Below are positions 1 through 8,135 of a stretch of 64,000 nt of DNA, one piece after another (the first letter of the stretch is position 1; each line of letters opens with the position of its first letter). Source of the stretch: Mycobacterium sp. (lineage in GTDB: Bacteria; Actinomycetota; Actinomycetes; Mycobacteriales; Mycobacteriaceae); the NCBI RefSeq assembly GCF_004298145.1, contig NZ_SCRH01000055.1, positions 62,001 to 126,000 on the forward strand, given 5' to 3'. Position numbers and translations under genes: made by a program. The notes under the pieces were generated by a model that saw only the letters and a list, made by a program, of their open reading frames with translations, did no database searches and was not told where the DNA came from.

Positions 1-608
1 GCGAGATAGACCGGGTCGTTTGTCGACACCAGGGCGTCGGCGGCGTGTGCGACCGACTCGCGCTCGGAGTCCGGAATCCCCATCATGTCCGACAGCGTGC
101 GCAGCGGCAGTTCCTTGGCGCAGTGCTCGACGAAATCGGCTCCGCTGCCAGCGGCCCTCAGCTCCTCGACGATGGTCTTGGCGTTCGCCTTGATGGAGTC
201 TTCGATGCGGCGCACCTGTCGCGGGGTGAACGCGGCGGTCGCCAGCTTGCGCAGCTTGGTGTGCCGCGGCGCGTCCATCGCCAGGAAGGACTGCGTCGAT
301 TCGAGCACCTCCTCGGGATAGCTCTCGAACATCACTCCCTTGCCGGACAGGAACACCTCGTGGGTGCGGCTGACCGTGACGATGTCGGCGTGCCGGGTGA
401 TCGCCCAGAAGCCCGGATCGTCGGGATCCGTCAGCGCGGCTTCTTCCACCGGCGGATGCCAGCTCACGGGGCGCTCGGCGCGCAGCACGGCGAACGAGCG
501 TTCCCGATCCGCCGCGGTCGTGGACCAAAACGCCCGCGAGGACAGGTCGATCTCGTCGTAGGCGCGGCCGGACGCCTCGGCCCCGGGTGTTCCCGTCATC
601 ACAGCCAT
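1..608 (-). CDS. cytochrome P450, N-terminal part (truncated by window edge)
   Basis: The minus strand reads an open frame from ATG at 608 to the window edge, about 202 residues. It has P450 N-terminal hallmarks: a GFWAITRHADIV segment, then the C-helix region AMDAPRHTKLRKLATAAFTPR, in which the H and R normally contact the heme propionates. The I-helix and the Cys heme ligand lie outside the window. An AGAGAGGA ribosome-binding site lies about 10 bases before the ATG; a second in-frame ATG at 599 is possible. P450s are heme monooxygenases taking electrons from ferredoxin and its reductase; no redox partner is visible here. The gene is divergent from a TetR gene, with a palindrome inside its promoter, so substrate-inducible derepression is likely. 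Subfamily and substrate cannot be assigned. Confidence 0.9.
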   Translation of the reverse strand, partial: MAVMTGTPGAEASGRAYDEIDLSSRAFWSTTAADRERSFAVLRAERPVSWHPPVEEAALTDPDDPGFWAITRHADIVTVSRTHEVFLSGKGVMFESYPEEVLESTQSFLAMDAPRHTKLRKLATAAFTPRQVRRIEDSIKANAKTIVEELRAAGSGADFVEHCAKELPLRTLSDMMGIPDSERESVAHAADALVSTNDPVYL

Positions 609-654
609 GGTGGGCGATCCTCTCTTGTATGACCCCGGTCACAAACTGTAAGCG

Positions 655-684
655 ACACTATGCCTAGACAGTACGTCTAGTCAA
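655..684 (-). promoter_or_regulatory. promoter of the P450 gene
   Basis: On the minus strand a -35 TTGACT (679-684) and a -10 TAGTGT (655-660) are separated by exactly 18 bases. This is a sigma-A-type arrangement about 47 bases before the P450 ATG. The palindrome at 664-680 fills the spacer and overlaps the -35, so bound repressor would exclude polymerase. Confidence 0.6.
664..680. promoter_or_regulatory. palindromic operator, probably for the adjacent TetR regulator
   Basis: CTAGAC-N5-GTCTAG is a perfect 6-bp inverted repeat; two more outer pairs (661/683 and 662/682) also match. It lies midway between the divergent P450 and TetR genes. Size and symmetry are typical of TetR-dimer operators. 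Assignment to this regulator is inferred from position. Confidence 0.7.
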
Positions 685-713
685 GGTGTCAAAACCTCGG
701 CTATGCTCGCCAC

Positions 714-1370
714 ATGCCGTCGCTCACCCGTAAGCCGCCGGGCCACCGAAGCGTGGGCCGCGAGCAGCGGCGCGAGCAGATGGAGCGCCGGCTGTTGGAC
801 GCCACCGAGCGGCTGATGCGTGACGGCGCGAGCTTCACCGAGCTGAGCGTGGATCGGCTCTCGGGCGAAGCGGGCATCTCCCGCGCCAGCTTCTACATCT
901 ACTTCGAGGACAAAGGCCATCTGCTTCGCCGTCTCGCGGGCCAGGTGTTCGGCGATCTGACCGACGGCGCGCGGCGCTGGTGGACCGTGGCCGGGCGCCA
1001 CGACCCCGACGATGTGCGAACGGCGATGAGCAGCATCATCGCCACCTATCGACGCCATCAAGCTGTGCTGGTCGCGCTCAACGAGATGGCCGCCTACGAC
1101 CCGGCGACGGGGGAAACGTATCGCGATCTGCTGACCGGCATCTCCGAGCAGCTCACCCGCGTCATCGAAGAGGGCCAGGCCGACGGCTCGATCCGCCCAG
1201 AGTTGGCTGCGCTAACGACCGCCAGCGCGCTGACCTGGATGGTCGAGCGCGCCTGCCAGCAGAACTTACCGGCACAGCCGCCCGACTACGACACCGAGAT
1301 GGCCGCCACCCTCGCCGAGATTGTTTGGGGCGCACTGTATCTCACGCCACTTTCGGCGAGTCGACAGTAG
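714..1370 (+). CDS. TetR-family transcriptional regulator
   Basis: A 218-residue protein with a TetR DNA-binding domain in residues about 20-68. The helix-turn-helix carries LSVDRLSGEAGISRASFYIYF, the standard TetR recognition-helix signature, followed by an all-helical ligand-binding domain. It is divergent from the P450 gene and a perfect palindrome lies in the shared 105-bp gap. Family members repress their own gene and a neighbour until a small ligand binds; control of the P450 gene and autoregulation are the simplest inference. The ligand is unknown. Its stop lies 8 bases from the convergent proB stop. Confidence 0.93.
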   Translation: MPSLTRKPPGHRSVGREQRREQMERRLLDATERLMRDGASFTELSVDRLSGEAGISRASFYIYFEDKGHLLRRLAGQVFGDLTDGARRWWTVAGRHDPDDVRTAMSSIIATYRRHQAVLVALNEMAAYDPATGETYRDLLTGISEQLTRVIEEGQADGSIRPELAALTTASALTWMVERACQQNLPAQPPDYDTEMAATLAEIVWGALYLTPLSASRQ

Positions 1371-1378
1371 CGCGAGCC

Positions 1379-2482
1379 CTATACCGCCACCAGGTCGTCG
1401 GCGTGCACGGCGGGTCTGCGCAGCTCGCCGGGCAGCTCGCTCGTTGAGCGTCCCATCATCGTGACGAGTTCCGTCGCGTCGTAGGCGACGACGCCGCGGG
1501 CCACCATCGCCGCGTCCGGCCCGCACAGTTCGACGACGTCGCCGCCGTAGAACCGGCCCGTCACCGCGGTGATCCCCGCGGGCAACAGCGAGCGGCGCTG
1601 CCCCACCACGGCGCGTACCGCCCCCTCGTCCAGGATCAGCGCGCCCGCCGCCTCGGCGGCGTAACGCACCCAGAACCGCCGCGCCGACATCCGAACGCGC
1701 CGCGCGGCGAACACCGTGCCGACCGACGCGTCGGTAAGCGCGGTCGCGGCGTCACCCGCGGCGGCCAGCAGCACCGGCACACCGGCGTCGGCGGCCAGCA
1801 GCGCAGACGACATCTTCGAGGTCATACCGCCGGTGCCCAAATCACTGCCCGGCCCGGCGATCACGCCGACCAGATCCGCCGAGTCCGCTACCTCCGGGAT
1901 GAACCGCGCGCCTTCGGTTTTGCGCGGATCGGAGTCGTAGAGCCCATCGATATCCGACAACAACACCAGGGCCTCGGCGCCGACCAGGTGGGCCACCAGC
2001 GCCGAAAGCCGGTCGTTGTCGCCGAACCGGATCTCGTTGGTGGCCACCGTGTCGTTTTCGTTGACGATCGCGACCGCGTGCAGGGCACGCAGCCGATCCA
2101 GCGTGCGCTGAGCGTTGGTGTGCTGGGCCCGCATCGAGATGTCGTGGGCGCTCAGCAGCACCTGCCCGACCGTGCGGCCGTAGTGGGCGAACGCGGCGCT
2201 CCACGAATTCACCAGCGCGACCTGACCGACGCTGGCCGCGGCCTGCTTCGTCGCCAAATCCCTAGGGCGACGGGACAATCCAAGCGGCTCGATGCCGGCG
2301 GCGATGGCACCGGAGGACACGATGACGACGTCGGTCCCCGCTTTCATCCGCGCCTCGATCGCGTCGGCGAGCCCCGCCAGCCGGCCGGCGTCGAACATCC
2401 CGGCCGGCGTCGTCAACGCGTTCGTACCCACCTTGACCACCAGGCTGCGAGCGTTCCGGATGGCGTCGCGGTGCTCAGTCAC
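1379..2482 (-). CDS. proB: glutamate 5-kinase
   Basis: ProB phosphorylates the gamma-carboxyl of glutamate with ATP, the first committed step of proline synthesis in the cytosol. The 367-residue protein has the amino-acid kinase fold: KVGTNALT near residue 17, VSSGAIAAG near 55, NENDTVATNEIRFGDND in the glutamate-binding loop, and LLSDIDGLYDSDP. A C-terminal PUA-type segment covers about residues 280-360, as in full-length bacterial ProB. The start overlaps the obg stop by 4 bases, indicating translational coupling. The coupling point lies in a MIRU-like repeat (2479-2530). No proA is visible here. Confidence 0.97.
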   Translation of the reverse strand: MTEHRDAIRNARSLVVKVGTNALTTPAGMFDAGRLAGLADAIEARMKAGTDVVIVSSGAIAAGIEPLGLSRRPRDLATKQAAASVGQVALVNSWSAAFAHYGRTVGQVLLSAHDISMRAQHTNAQRTLDRLRALHAVAIVNENDTVATNEIRFGDNDRLSALVAHLVGAEALVLLSDIDGLYDSDPRKTEGARFIPEVADSADLVGVIAGPGSDLGTGGMTSKMSSALLAADAGVPVLLAAAGDAATALTDASVGTVFAARRVRMSARRFWVRYAAEAAGALILDEGAVRAVVGQRRSLLPAGITAVTGRFYGGDVVELCGPDAAMVARGVVAYDATELVTMMGRSTSELPGELRRPAVHADDLVAV

Positions 2483-2530
2483 GGGCGCCGCTCCTCCGCA
2501 TCGCTGCGCTCTGCATCGTCGCCGGCGCGG
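2479..2530 (-). repeat. MIRU-like interspersed repeat at the obg/proB junction
   Basis: This stretch matches 17782-17833 at 45 of 52 positions, with no gaps. Both copies begin at the overlap with the downstream start codon. Here the repeat is read in frame as the last residues of Obg (tail AGDDAERSDAEERRP). Mycobacterial interspersed repetitive units are known to sit at operon junctions, overlap start and stop codons, and encode just such Glu/Arg-rich tails. The assignment to that family is from memory of its consensus. Confidence 0.7.
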
Positions 2531-3954
2531 CGCTGGCGCCGGGCGGCCTTACGCTCCGCGGCGCCGATGCGATCGGTGCGCTCGAGCCGCGCGTCGGTTC
2601 CCCGGCCCGATAGCGCAACCTGTTGTCCTGCAGGCGTTTGCGGCTCCCAATCGAACGTCATGTCGCCGATGGTCACTTCGCATCCGGGTCGCGCACCCAG
2701 CCGCAGCAGTTCCTCTTCGACCCCGAGGCGCGCCAGCCGGTCGGCGAGATATCCCACGGCCTCGTCGTTGTCGAAGTTGGTCTGGCGCACCCAGCGCTCG
2801 GGTCGCGCACCGCTGACCACGAAGCCGCCCGGCTGCTGGGGATCCGGCTCAACGCGAAAGCCGCTGTCGTCGACGGGGACCGGGCGAATCACCGGACGTC
2901 GCGCCACGATCTGCGGCCGCGCTGCGTTGTAGTCCGCAATCATCTTCCACAGCCCAAAGATCAATGGCTGCAGCCCTTCTCGTGCGACCGTCGACACCAG
3001 GAATACCGGCCAGCCGCGCTCGGCGATATCGTCAAGGACGAATTCGGCGAGCTCGCGCGCCTCGGGAACGTCGATCTTGTTGAGCACCACCGCGCGGGGC
3101 CGCTCGGCGAGATCACCCAACGTCGCATCCCCTTGCAGGGTGGGCGTATACGCGGCGAGTTCGGCCTCCAACGCGTCGATATCGGAGATCGGGTCCCGGC
3201 CCGGTTCCGCGGTGGCACAGTCGACGACATGCACCAGCACGGCGCATCGCTCGATGTGCCGGAGGAACTCCAGGCCCAGGCCGCGGCCCTGCGAGGCACC
3301 GGGGATCAGGCCGGGAACATCGGCGACCGTAAAGGTGTGCTCGCCCGCCGACACGACGCCGAGATTGGGCACCAGCGTGGTGAACGGGTAGTCGGCGATC
3401 TTGGGTTTGGCCGCCGAGATGGCCGACACCAACGACGATTTGCCGGCGGAGGGGAAACCGATCAGGCCGGCATCGGCGACGGTCTTGAGTTCCAGCGTCA
3501 GGTCCCGGGTTTCGCCCTGCTCGCCCAGCAGCGCAAAGCCGGGGGCCTTGCGTGCGCGCGAGGCGAGCGCGGCGTTGCCCAGGCCGCCGCGACCACCCGC
3601 GGCGGCTTCGAAGCGGGTGCCCGCGCCGACCAGGTCGGCCAGCAGCCGGCCGGCTCCGTCCAGGACGACGGTTCCGTCGGGCACTTTGACTTCCAGGTCG
3701 GCGCCCGCGGCACCGTCGCGGTTGTTGCCCATCCCCTGTTTGCCCGACGGCGCGGTGACATGCGGATGGAAATGGAAGTCCAGCAGGGTGTGGACCTGCG
3801 GATCGACGACGAAGACGATGCTGCCGCCGCGGCCGCCATTGCCGCCGTCGGGGCCGCCCAGCGGCTTGAACTTTTCGCGATGGACCGAGGCGCAGCCGTT
3901 ACCCCCGGAACCGGCGCGCGCATGGATGACGACGCGGTCGACGAACCGAGGCAT
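2479..3954 (-). CDS. obg: Obg/CgtA GTPase
   Basis: Obg is an essential GTPase that associates with the 50S subunit and links ribosome assembly to stress. The 491-residue protein has the glycine-rich Obg fold (about 1-155), a G domain with G1 GFPSAGKSS (166-174), G3 DVPGLIPGA and G4 LNKID, and a C-terminal OCT domain with EVTIGDMTFDWEP. The final basic and acidic tail is low complexity; its last 15 or so residues are encoded by a MIRU-like repeat. The gene lies downstream of rplU and rpmA, the usual bacterial order, and its stop overlaps the proB start (ATGA). Confidence 0.97.
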   Translation of the reverse strand: MPRFVDRVVIHARAGSGGNGCASVHREKFKPLGGPDGGNGGRGGSIVFVVDPQVHTLLDFHFHPHVTAPSGKQGMGNNRDGAAGADLEVKVPDGTVVLDGAGRLLADLVGAGTRFEAAAGGRGGLGNAALASRARKAPGFALLGEQGETRDLTLELKTVADAGLIGFPSAGKSSLVSAISAAKPKIADYPFTTLVPNLGVVSAGEHTFTVADVPGLIPGASQGRGLGLEFLRHIERCAVLVHVVDCATAEPGRDPISDIDALEAELAAYTPTLQGDATLGDLAERPRAVVLNKIDVPEARELAEFVLDDIAERGWPVFLVSTVAREGLQPLIFGLWKMIADYNAARPQIVARRPVIRPVPVDDSGFRVEPDPQQPGGFVVSGARPERWVRQTNFDNDEAVGYLADRLARLGVEEELLRLGARPGCEVTIGDMTFDWEPQTPAGQQVALSGRGTDARLERTDRIGAAERKAARRQRRAGDDAERSDAEERRP

Positions 3955-3994
3955 CGTGGTCCTCTCACCCGTCTCGCTCGCCGAACGTGCGGCT

Positions 3995-4024
3995 ACTGCG
4001 AGAATTGCCTCGAATTATCGCAGT
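3995..4024 (-). other. inverted repeat between rpmA and obg
   Basis: ACTGCGA (3995-4001) and TCGCAGT (4018-4024) form a perfect 7-bp stem around a 16-base AT-rich loop in the 88-bp rpmA/obg gap. There is no U tract. It could act as an attenuator, an mRNA processing site or part of an internal obg promoter. Confidence 0.35.
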
Positions 4025-4042
4025 GGGCGCACGCTCGCGCGC

Positions 4043-4309
4043 TCAGTCGGTGGTTTGCCCGGCCGCGACGATGTTGACCGTCTTGCGGCCGCGCTTGATC
4101 CCGAACTCGACGGCGCCGGCTTCCTTGGCGAACAACGTGTCGTCGCCGCCGCGCCCGACACCGACGCCCGGGTGGAACTTGGTGCCGCGCTGCCGGACGA
4201 TGATCTCGCCGGCCTTGACGACCTGGCCGCCGAATCGCTTCACACCCAGCCGCTGCGCGGCGGAATCGCGACCGTTGCGCGAGCTGGAAGCGCCCTTCTT
4301 GTGTGCCAT
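4043..4309 (-). CDS. rpmA: 50S ribosomal protein L27
   Basis: An 88-residue L27 of normal bacterial length, beginning MAHKKGASSSRNGRDS and carrying the conserved RLGVKRFGGQ segment. The N-terminal tail reaches the peptidyl transferase centre in the ribosome. It starts directly with MAHKKG, so no N-terminal prosequence of the Firmicute type is present. It begins 13 bases after the rplU stop and is followed by obg, the classic rplU-rpmA-obg cluster. Confidence 0.98.
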   Translation of the reverse strand: MAHKKGASSSRNGRDSAAQRLGVKRFGGQVVKAGEIIVRQRGTKFHPGVGVGRGGDDTLFAKEAGAVEFGIKRGRKTVNIVAAGQTTD

Positions 4310-4322
4310 GTCTTCGCCTTCG

Positions 4323-4634
4323 CTACTTGATACCGGTGACCTTCAGGACCGTCAGCTGCTGACGGTGTCCCTGACGCTTGTGGTAACCGGTCTTGTTCTT
4401 GAACTTGTGGATACGGATCTTGGGGCCCTTGGTGTGCTCGAGCACCTCGCCGGTGACCGCGACCTTGGCCAGCGCTGCCACATCGGTGGTCACCTTGGCA
4501 CCGTCCACCACCAGGGCGACGGGCAGCGACACGTTCGAACCCGGCTCAGAGTCGAGCTTCTCGACCTTGACCACGTCCCCAACGGCGACCTTGTACTGCT
4601 TGCCGCCCGTCTTGACGATTGCGTAGGTCGCCAT
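4323..4634 (-). CDS. rplU: 50S ribosomal protein L21
   Basis: A 103-residue L21, starting MATYAIVKTGGKQYKVAVGD and ending with the L21 signature KIRIHKFKNKTGYHKRQGHRQ. It binds 23S rRNA in the large subunit. A purine-rich AGGAGAAGGAG site lies before the ATG. It is first in the rplU-rpmA-obg-proB run, about 160 bases downstream of a good sigma-A-type promoter at 4794-4823. Confidence 0.98.
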   Translation of the reverse strand: MATYAIVKTGGKQYKVAVGDVVKVEKLDSEPGSNVSLPVALVVDGAKVTTDVAALAKVAVTGEVLEHTKGPKIRIHKFKNKTGYHKRQGHRQQLTVLKVTGIK

Positions 4635-4793
4635 CGTTGCTCTGCTCCTTCTCCTAGCCGCCGCTCGGCGCGTCGCGCGCGAACCAGCCGCGGTGCACGT
4701 GGTGGGTCTGGGTTGCGGGCCTGTGCCGATTCCCCGGGAGTCCCGCTGCCGCCGGCCGAAGTTTTCCTCGCCCGGCCTGACGACAACTGTCCA

Positions 4794-4823
4794 AGGGTAC
4801 GTGACCAGCGGCTACAGGGTCAA
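4794..4823 (-). promoter_or_regulatory. promoter of rplU-rpmA (-obg-proB)
   Basis: On the minus strand -35 TTGACC (4818-4823) and -10 TACCCT (4794-4799) are separated by 18 bases. They lie in the 215-bp gap between the rne stop and the rplU start. The implied 5' leader is about 150 bases and very GC-rich; no L21-type leader structure could be established. Confidence 0.6.
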
Positions 4824-4849
4824 ACCGGACGCGGCCGGGTTTTCAGCGC

Positions 4850-7792
4850 TCAGTCCGCGTGGATCGGCGGGCCGGCCGGCCGGCCCGCCGCGCGTCTGCG
4901 CCTGGGGCGACCGGAGACCGAGCCGCCCTGGCCCGCCCCGGCAGAGCCCTGCCCAGCGTCGCCGTCGTCGGAATCGTCGGAGTCCTCGCTGTCCAGGTCG
5001 TCGTCGTCTAGTTCGAGATCCTCGTCATCGTCGCCCAGGTCTTCCTCGTCGTCGAGGTCGTCGTCGTCGTCATCCTCGTCGTCGTCGTCCGAGTCGTCGT
5101 CGTCATCATCCTCGTCGTCATCCTCGTCGTCGTCGTCCGAGTCGTCGTCGTCATCCTCGTCGTCGTCATCGTCCGAGTCGTCGTCATCGTCCGAGTCCTC
5201 GTCGTCCGAGTCCTCGTCGTCATCGTCCGAGTCCTCGTCGTCCGAGTCCTCGTCGTCGGTGTCGTCGAAGTCCTCCTGGTCGGTGTCCGCGATGTCCTCG
5301 TCGCGGGCCGCCTTCTTCTGGTCGAACTCGTCGGTGACGTCCTCGGTGGCCTCGTCGGACTCGTCGTCGTCGGATACCGCCTGCGTGGACGAACCGGCCG
5401 CCATCGCCTTGAACATCGGGTGCTCGCCGGGCGAGTGGGCCGGCACCTTGGCCACCACCGGCTCCTCAACCTTGCTCTTCTTGCGCCGGCCGCGGCGGCC
5501 CCCCGACTCGGACTTGCGACCGTTCGACGAGGCCGAATCCACCGGGTCGGTGTGCAGCAAGATCCCGCGGCCGCCACAGTTCGGGCAGGACGTCGAGAAG
5601 GCCTCGACCAGCCCGGTGCCCAACCGCTTGCGGGTCAGCTGGACCAAACCGAGCGAGGTCACCTCGGACACCTGATGGCGGGTGCGGTCACGGGCCAGCG
5701 CCTCGGTGAGCCGGCGCAGCACCAAATCACGGTTCGACTCCAGCACCATGTCGATGAAGTCGATGACCACGATGCCGCCGATGTCGCGCAGCCGCAGTTG
5801 GCGCACGATCTCCTCGGCCGCCTCGAGGTTGTTCTTGGTGACCGTCTGCTCGAGGTTGCCCCCGGACCCGGTGAACTTGCCGGTGTTGACGTCGACCACG
5901 GTCATCGCCTCGGTCCGGTCGATCACCAGCGTGCCGCCCGAGGGCAACCAGACCTTCCGGTCCATCGCCTTGGCCAGCTGCTCGTCGATCCGGTGCACCG
6001 CGAACACATCCGGTCCGCCCGAACCGTCCGGCCCGGTCGCGGGCTCGTACTTGTTCAGCTTCGAAACCAGGTCGGGCGCAACGGAATTCACGTATTCGTT
6101 GATGGTGTTCCAGGCCTCGTCACCGGACACCACCAGGCCGGCGAAGTCTTCGTTGAACAGGTCGCGGATGACCTTGACGAGCACGTCGGGCTCTTCGTAG
6201 AGGGCTACCGCGGCGCCGGCGGCCTTCTCCTTGATCTCGATCGCCTTGGCCTCGATTTCATGCCAGCGCTCCTGCAGGCGGGTGACATCGTTGCGGATGT
6301 CGTCTTCTTTGACACCCTCGGACGCGGTCCGGATGATCACCCCCGCGTCGGACGGCACCACCTCGCGCAGGATCTCTTTGAGACGCTGGCGTTCGGTGTC
6401 GGGCAGCTTGCGGCTGATCCCGGTCGACGAGGCGCCCGGCACGTAAACCAGGTAGCGGCCGGCCAGCGACACCTGCGTGGTGAGCCGCGCGCCCTTATGC
6501 CCCACCGGGTCCTTGCTGACCTGGACGACGACATAGTCGCCGGGTTTGAGCGCTTGTTCGATCTTGCGGTCAGATCCGCCCAGTCCGGCGGCTTCCCAGT
6601 TGACCTCGCCGGCGTAGAGCACGCCGTTGCGGCCGCGGCCGATGTCGACGAAGGCCGCCTCCATCGAGGGCAGCACGTTCTGCACGATCCCGAGGTAGAC
6701 GTTGCCCACCAGGGAGGCCGACGCGGCCGAGGTGACGAAGTGCTCGACGACGATGCCGTCCTCGAGTACCGCGATCTGGGTGTACCGCGAACCTTGGTGC
6801 GGCGGCTCACTGCGGACCCGGTCGCGGACGACCATGACACGTTCGACGGCCTCGCGGCGGGCCAAGAATTCGGCCTCGGTCAGCACCGGGGGGCGTCGCC
6901 GCCCGGCGTCGCGGCCGTCTCGGCGCCGTTGCCGCTTGGCCTCCAGCCGAGTCGAGCCGTCGATGCCCTTGATCTCGCTGCTCGAACTACTGCCGGAGCC
7001 GTCGCCGCCGTTCTTGCCGCTGCGGGGCGGCCGCTCGTGCACCACCGTGTTGGGCGGGTCGTCGGGCGATGGCCCCTCGTCGTTGTCGTCGCCCGATGCG
7101 GATTTCCGGCGCCGGCGCCTGCGGCGGCGGCGATTGCCACCATCCGACGAACCGTCGTCACCGCCGTCGGAGTCGTCACCGTCGTCGGAATCTTCGTCGT
7201 CGGTGTCGTCGGAATCGGAGTCGGACTGGGCGCCCCTCCTGCCCCGGCCCTGCGGTTCGTCGTCGTCACCGCCGTCGTTTTGGCCCTCGGGTCCGCCCTG
7301 CTCGCCGCGTCCGCGACCGCGGCCACGGCGGCCGCGTCGGCGCCGTCGGTTCGACGGCCGATCGGCCTGCTCGTCGTCGTCGCTGTCGGAATCGTCGGAG
7401 TCGGCGCCCTCGTCGGTGCCGCTCTCATCGTCGCTGTCGAGCGGCTGCGGTGCGACGAAGAGCGGCATGTAATGCGGTCGCTCGGCGGCGTTGTCGGGGG
7501 TCTCCAGCATCAGCCGCGATTCGGGCTCATCGGCGTCCTCGCCGCCGCCGGTGCTCTCGGGGCTTTCCCGGGGTAGGGCGGCCAGCAGGTCACGCACCCG
7601 CACCGCGTCGGCGCGGTCCACGGTGGAATGTGCGCTGCGAATCCGCCCATCCAGCGCGCTGAGCGCGTCCAGCACCCGCTTGCTGGTGGTTCCCAGCGTT
7701 CGAGCCAGCGAATGAACCCTCAACCGGTCGGGAAGGTCCTCGGGCCGGGTCGATTCTTCTGATGGGTCTGCAGTTGGTGCACCGTCTACCAC
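4850..7792 (-). CDS. rne: ribonuclease E/G
   Basis: A 980-residue endoribonuclease for mRNA decay and rRNA processing. The N-terminal 280 or so residues are poorly conserved and rich in Asp, Ser and Arg blocks. The catalytic half follows: an S1 RNA-binding segment starting GNVYLGIVQNVLPSMEAAFVDIG, then the active-site acidic residues in VVDVNTGKFTGSGG and GGIVVIDFIDM, then the Zn-link CPNCGGRG. The C-terminal 110 residues or so are almost purely Asp/Glu/Ser. Placing the catalytic core between two disordered arms is the known mycobacterial RNase E layout. The start is GTG at 7792 behind GGAG. The acidic tail DNA (about 4990-5280) is a near-perfect TCG/TCA triplet repeat. Confidence 0.96.
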   Translation of the reverse strand: MVDGAPTADPSEESTRPEDLPDRLRVHSLARTLGTTSKRVLDALSALDGRIRSAHSTVDRADAVRVRDLLAALPRESPESTGGGEDADEPESRLMLETPDNAAERPHYMPLFVAPQPLDSDDESGTDEGADSDDSDSDDDEQADRPSNRRRRRGRRGRGRGRGEQGGPEGQNDGGDDDEPQGRGRRGAQSDSDSDDTDDEDSDDGDDSDGGDDGSSDGGNRRRRRRRRRKSASGDDNDEGPSPDDPPNTVVHERPPRSGKNGGDGSGSSSSSEIKGIDGSTRLEAKRQRRRDGRDAGRRRPPVLTEAEFLARREAVERVMVVRDRVRSEPPHQGSRYTQIAVLEDGIVVEHFVTSAASASLVGNVYLGIVQNVLPSMEAAFVDIGRGRNGVLYAGEVNWEAAGLGGSDRKIEQALKPGDYVVVQVSKDPVGHKGARLTTQVSLAGRYLVYVPGASSTGISRKLPDTERQRLKEILREVVPSDAGVIIRTASEGVKEDDIRNDVTRLQERWHEIEAKAIEIKEKAAGAAVALYEEPDVLVKVIRDLFNEDFAGLVVSGDEAWNTINEYVNSVAPDLVSKLNKYEPATGPDGSGGPDVFAVHRIDEQLAKAMDRKVWLPSGGTLVIDRTEAMTVVDVNTGKFTGSGGNLEQTVTKNNLEAAEEIVRQLRLRDIGGIVVIDFIDMVLESNRDLVLRRLTEALARDRTRHQVSEVTSLGLVQLTRKRLGTGLVEAFSTSCPNCGGRGILLHTDPVDSASSNGRKSESGGRRGRRKKSKVEEPVVAKVPAHSPGEHPMFKAMAAGSSTQAVSDDDESDEATEDVTDEFDQKKAARDEDIADTDQEDFDDTDDEDSDDEDSDDDDEDSDDEDSDDDDDSDDDDDEDDDDDSDDDDEDDDEDDDDDDSDDDDEDDDDDDLDDEEDLGDDDEDLELDDDDLDSEDSDDSDDGDAGQGSAGAGQGGSVSGRPRRRRAAGRPAGPPIHAD
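4985..5285 (-). repeat. triplet-repeat tract encoding the acidic RNase E tail
   Basis: This stretch is dominated by GAC, GAT, GAG and TCC/TCG-type triplets coding runs of Asp broken by Ser and Glu. Several 12-24 base blocks recur almost exactly (for example DSDDED and DDEDDDD). Changes in repeat number would stay in frame. Confidence 0.7.
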
Positions 7793-8135
7793 GTATTCTC
7801 CTCAAGCCCCCGGGCGCGTCTTTGCGACGCGGCCACGCGAGGGCTTCGCTATGGGCCCGGGTCACTTCTCCCGGGCTTGTGATGGTCTCGCCCCGAGCGG
7901 CTCAGGTGAGAACCCACTCGGCGCCGTGCTGAATGACGGCCTGACATGCAGCAAACCAAGGCGACGGGGCTATGGTCGCGCTTGTTCAAGTCTTCATTCG
8001 GGTGTCTGACGCCGGTCCGGCGACGTTCACCCGAGATCAGTATCCCACATCACGCAGCGGCCCAACCCACACCTGATGCAGCCCGATTGGGCGAACACCG
8101 GTCAGCACGGCGCCGTGGGACCGATCGTCGCAGCT
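7793..8135. other. rne leader / ndk 3' region, no gene seen
   Basis: These 343 bases separate rne from ndk, both on the minus strand. The only open frame (7946-8209, plus strand) shows no family features. A hairpin with a 6-bp stem (CGCGTC 7815-7820, GACGCG 7826-7831) lies about 25 bases before the rne start and could affect rne translation, since RNase E genes are often autoregulated through their leaders. Confidence 0.5.

Noticed and set aside
3987..5675. Long Ser-rich open frame on the plus strand opposite rplU and rne
   Set aside because: Its poly-Ser run is the antisense reading of the Asp/Glu triplets in the RNase E tail, and its other parts cover rplU; no independent coding character.
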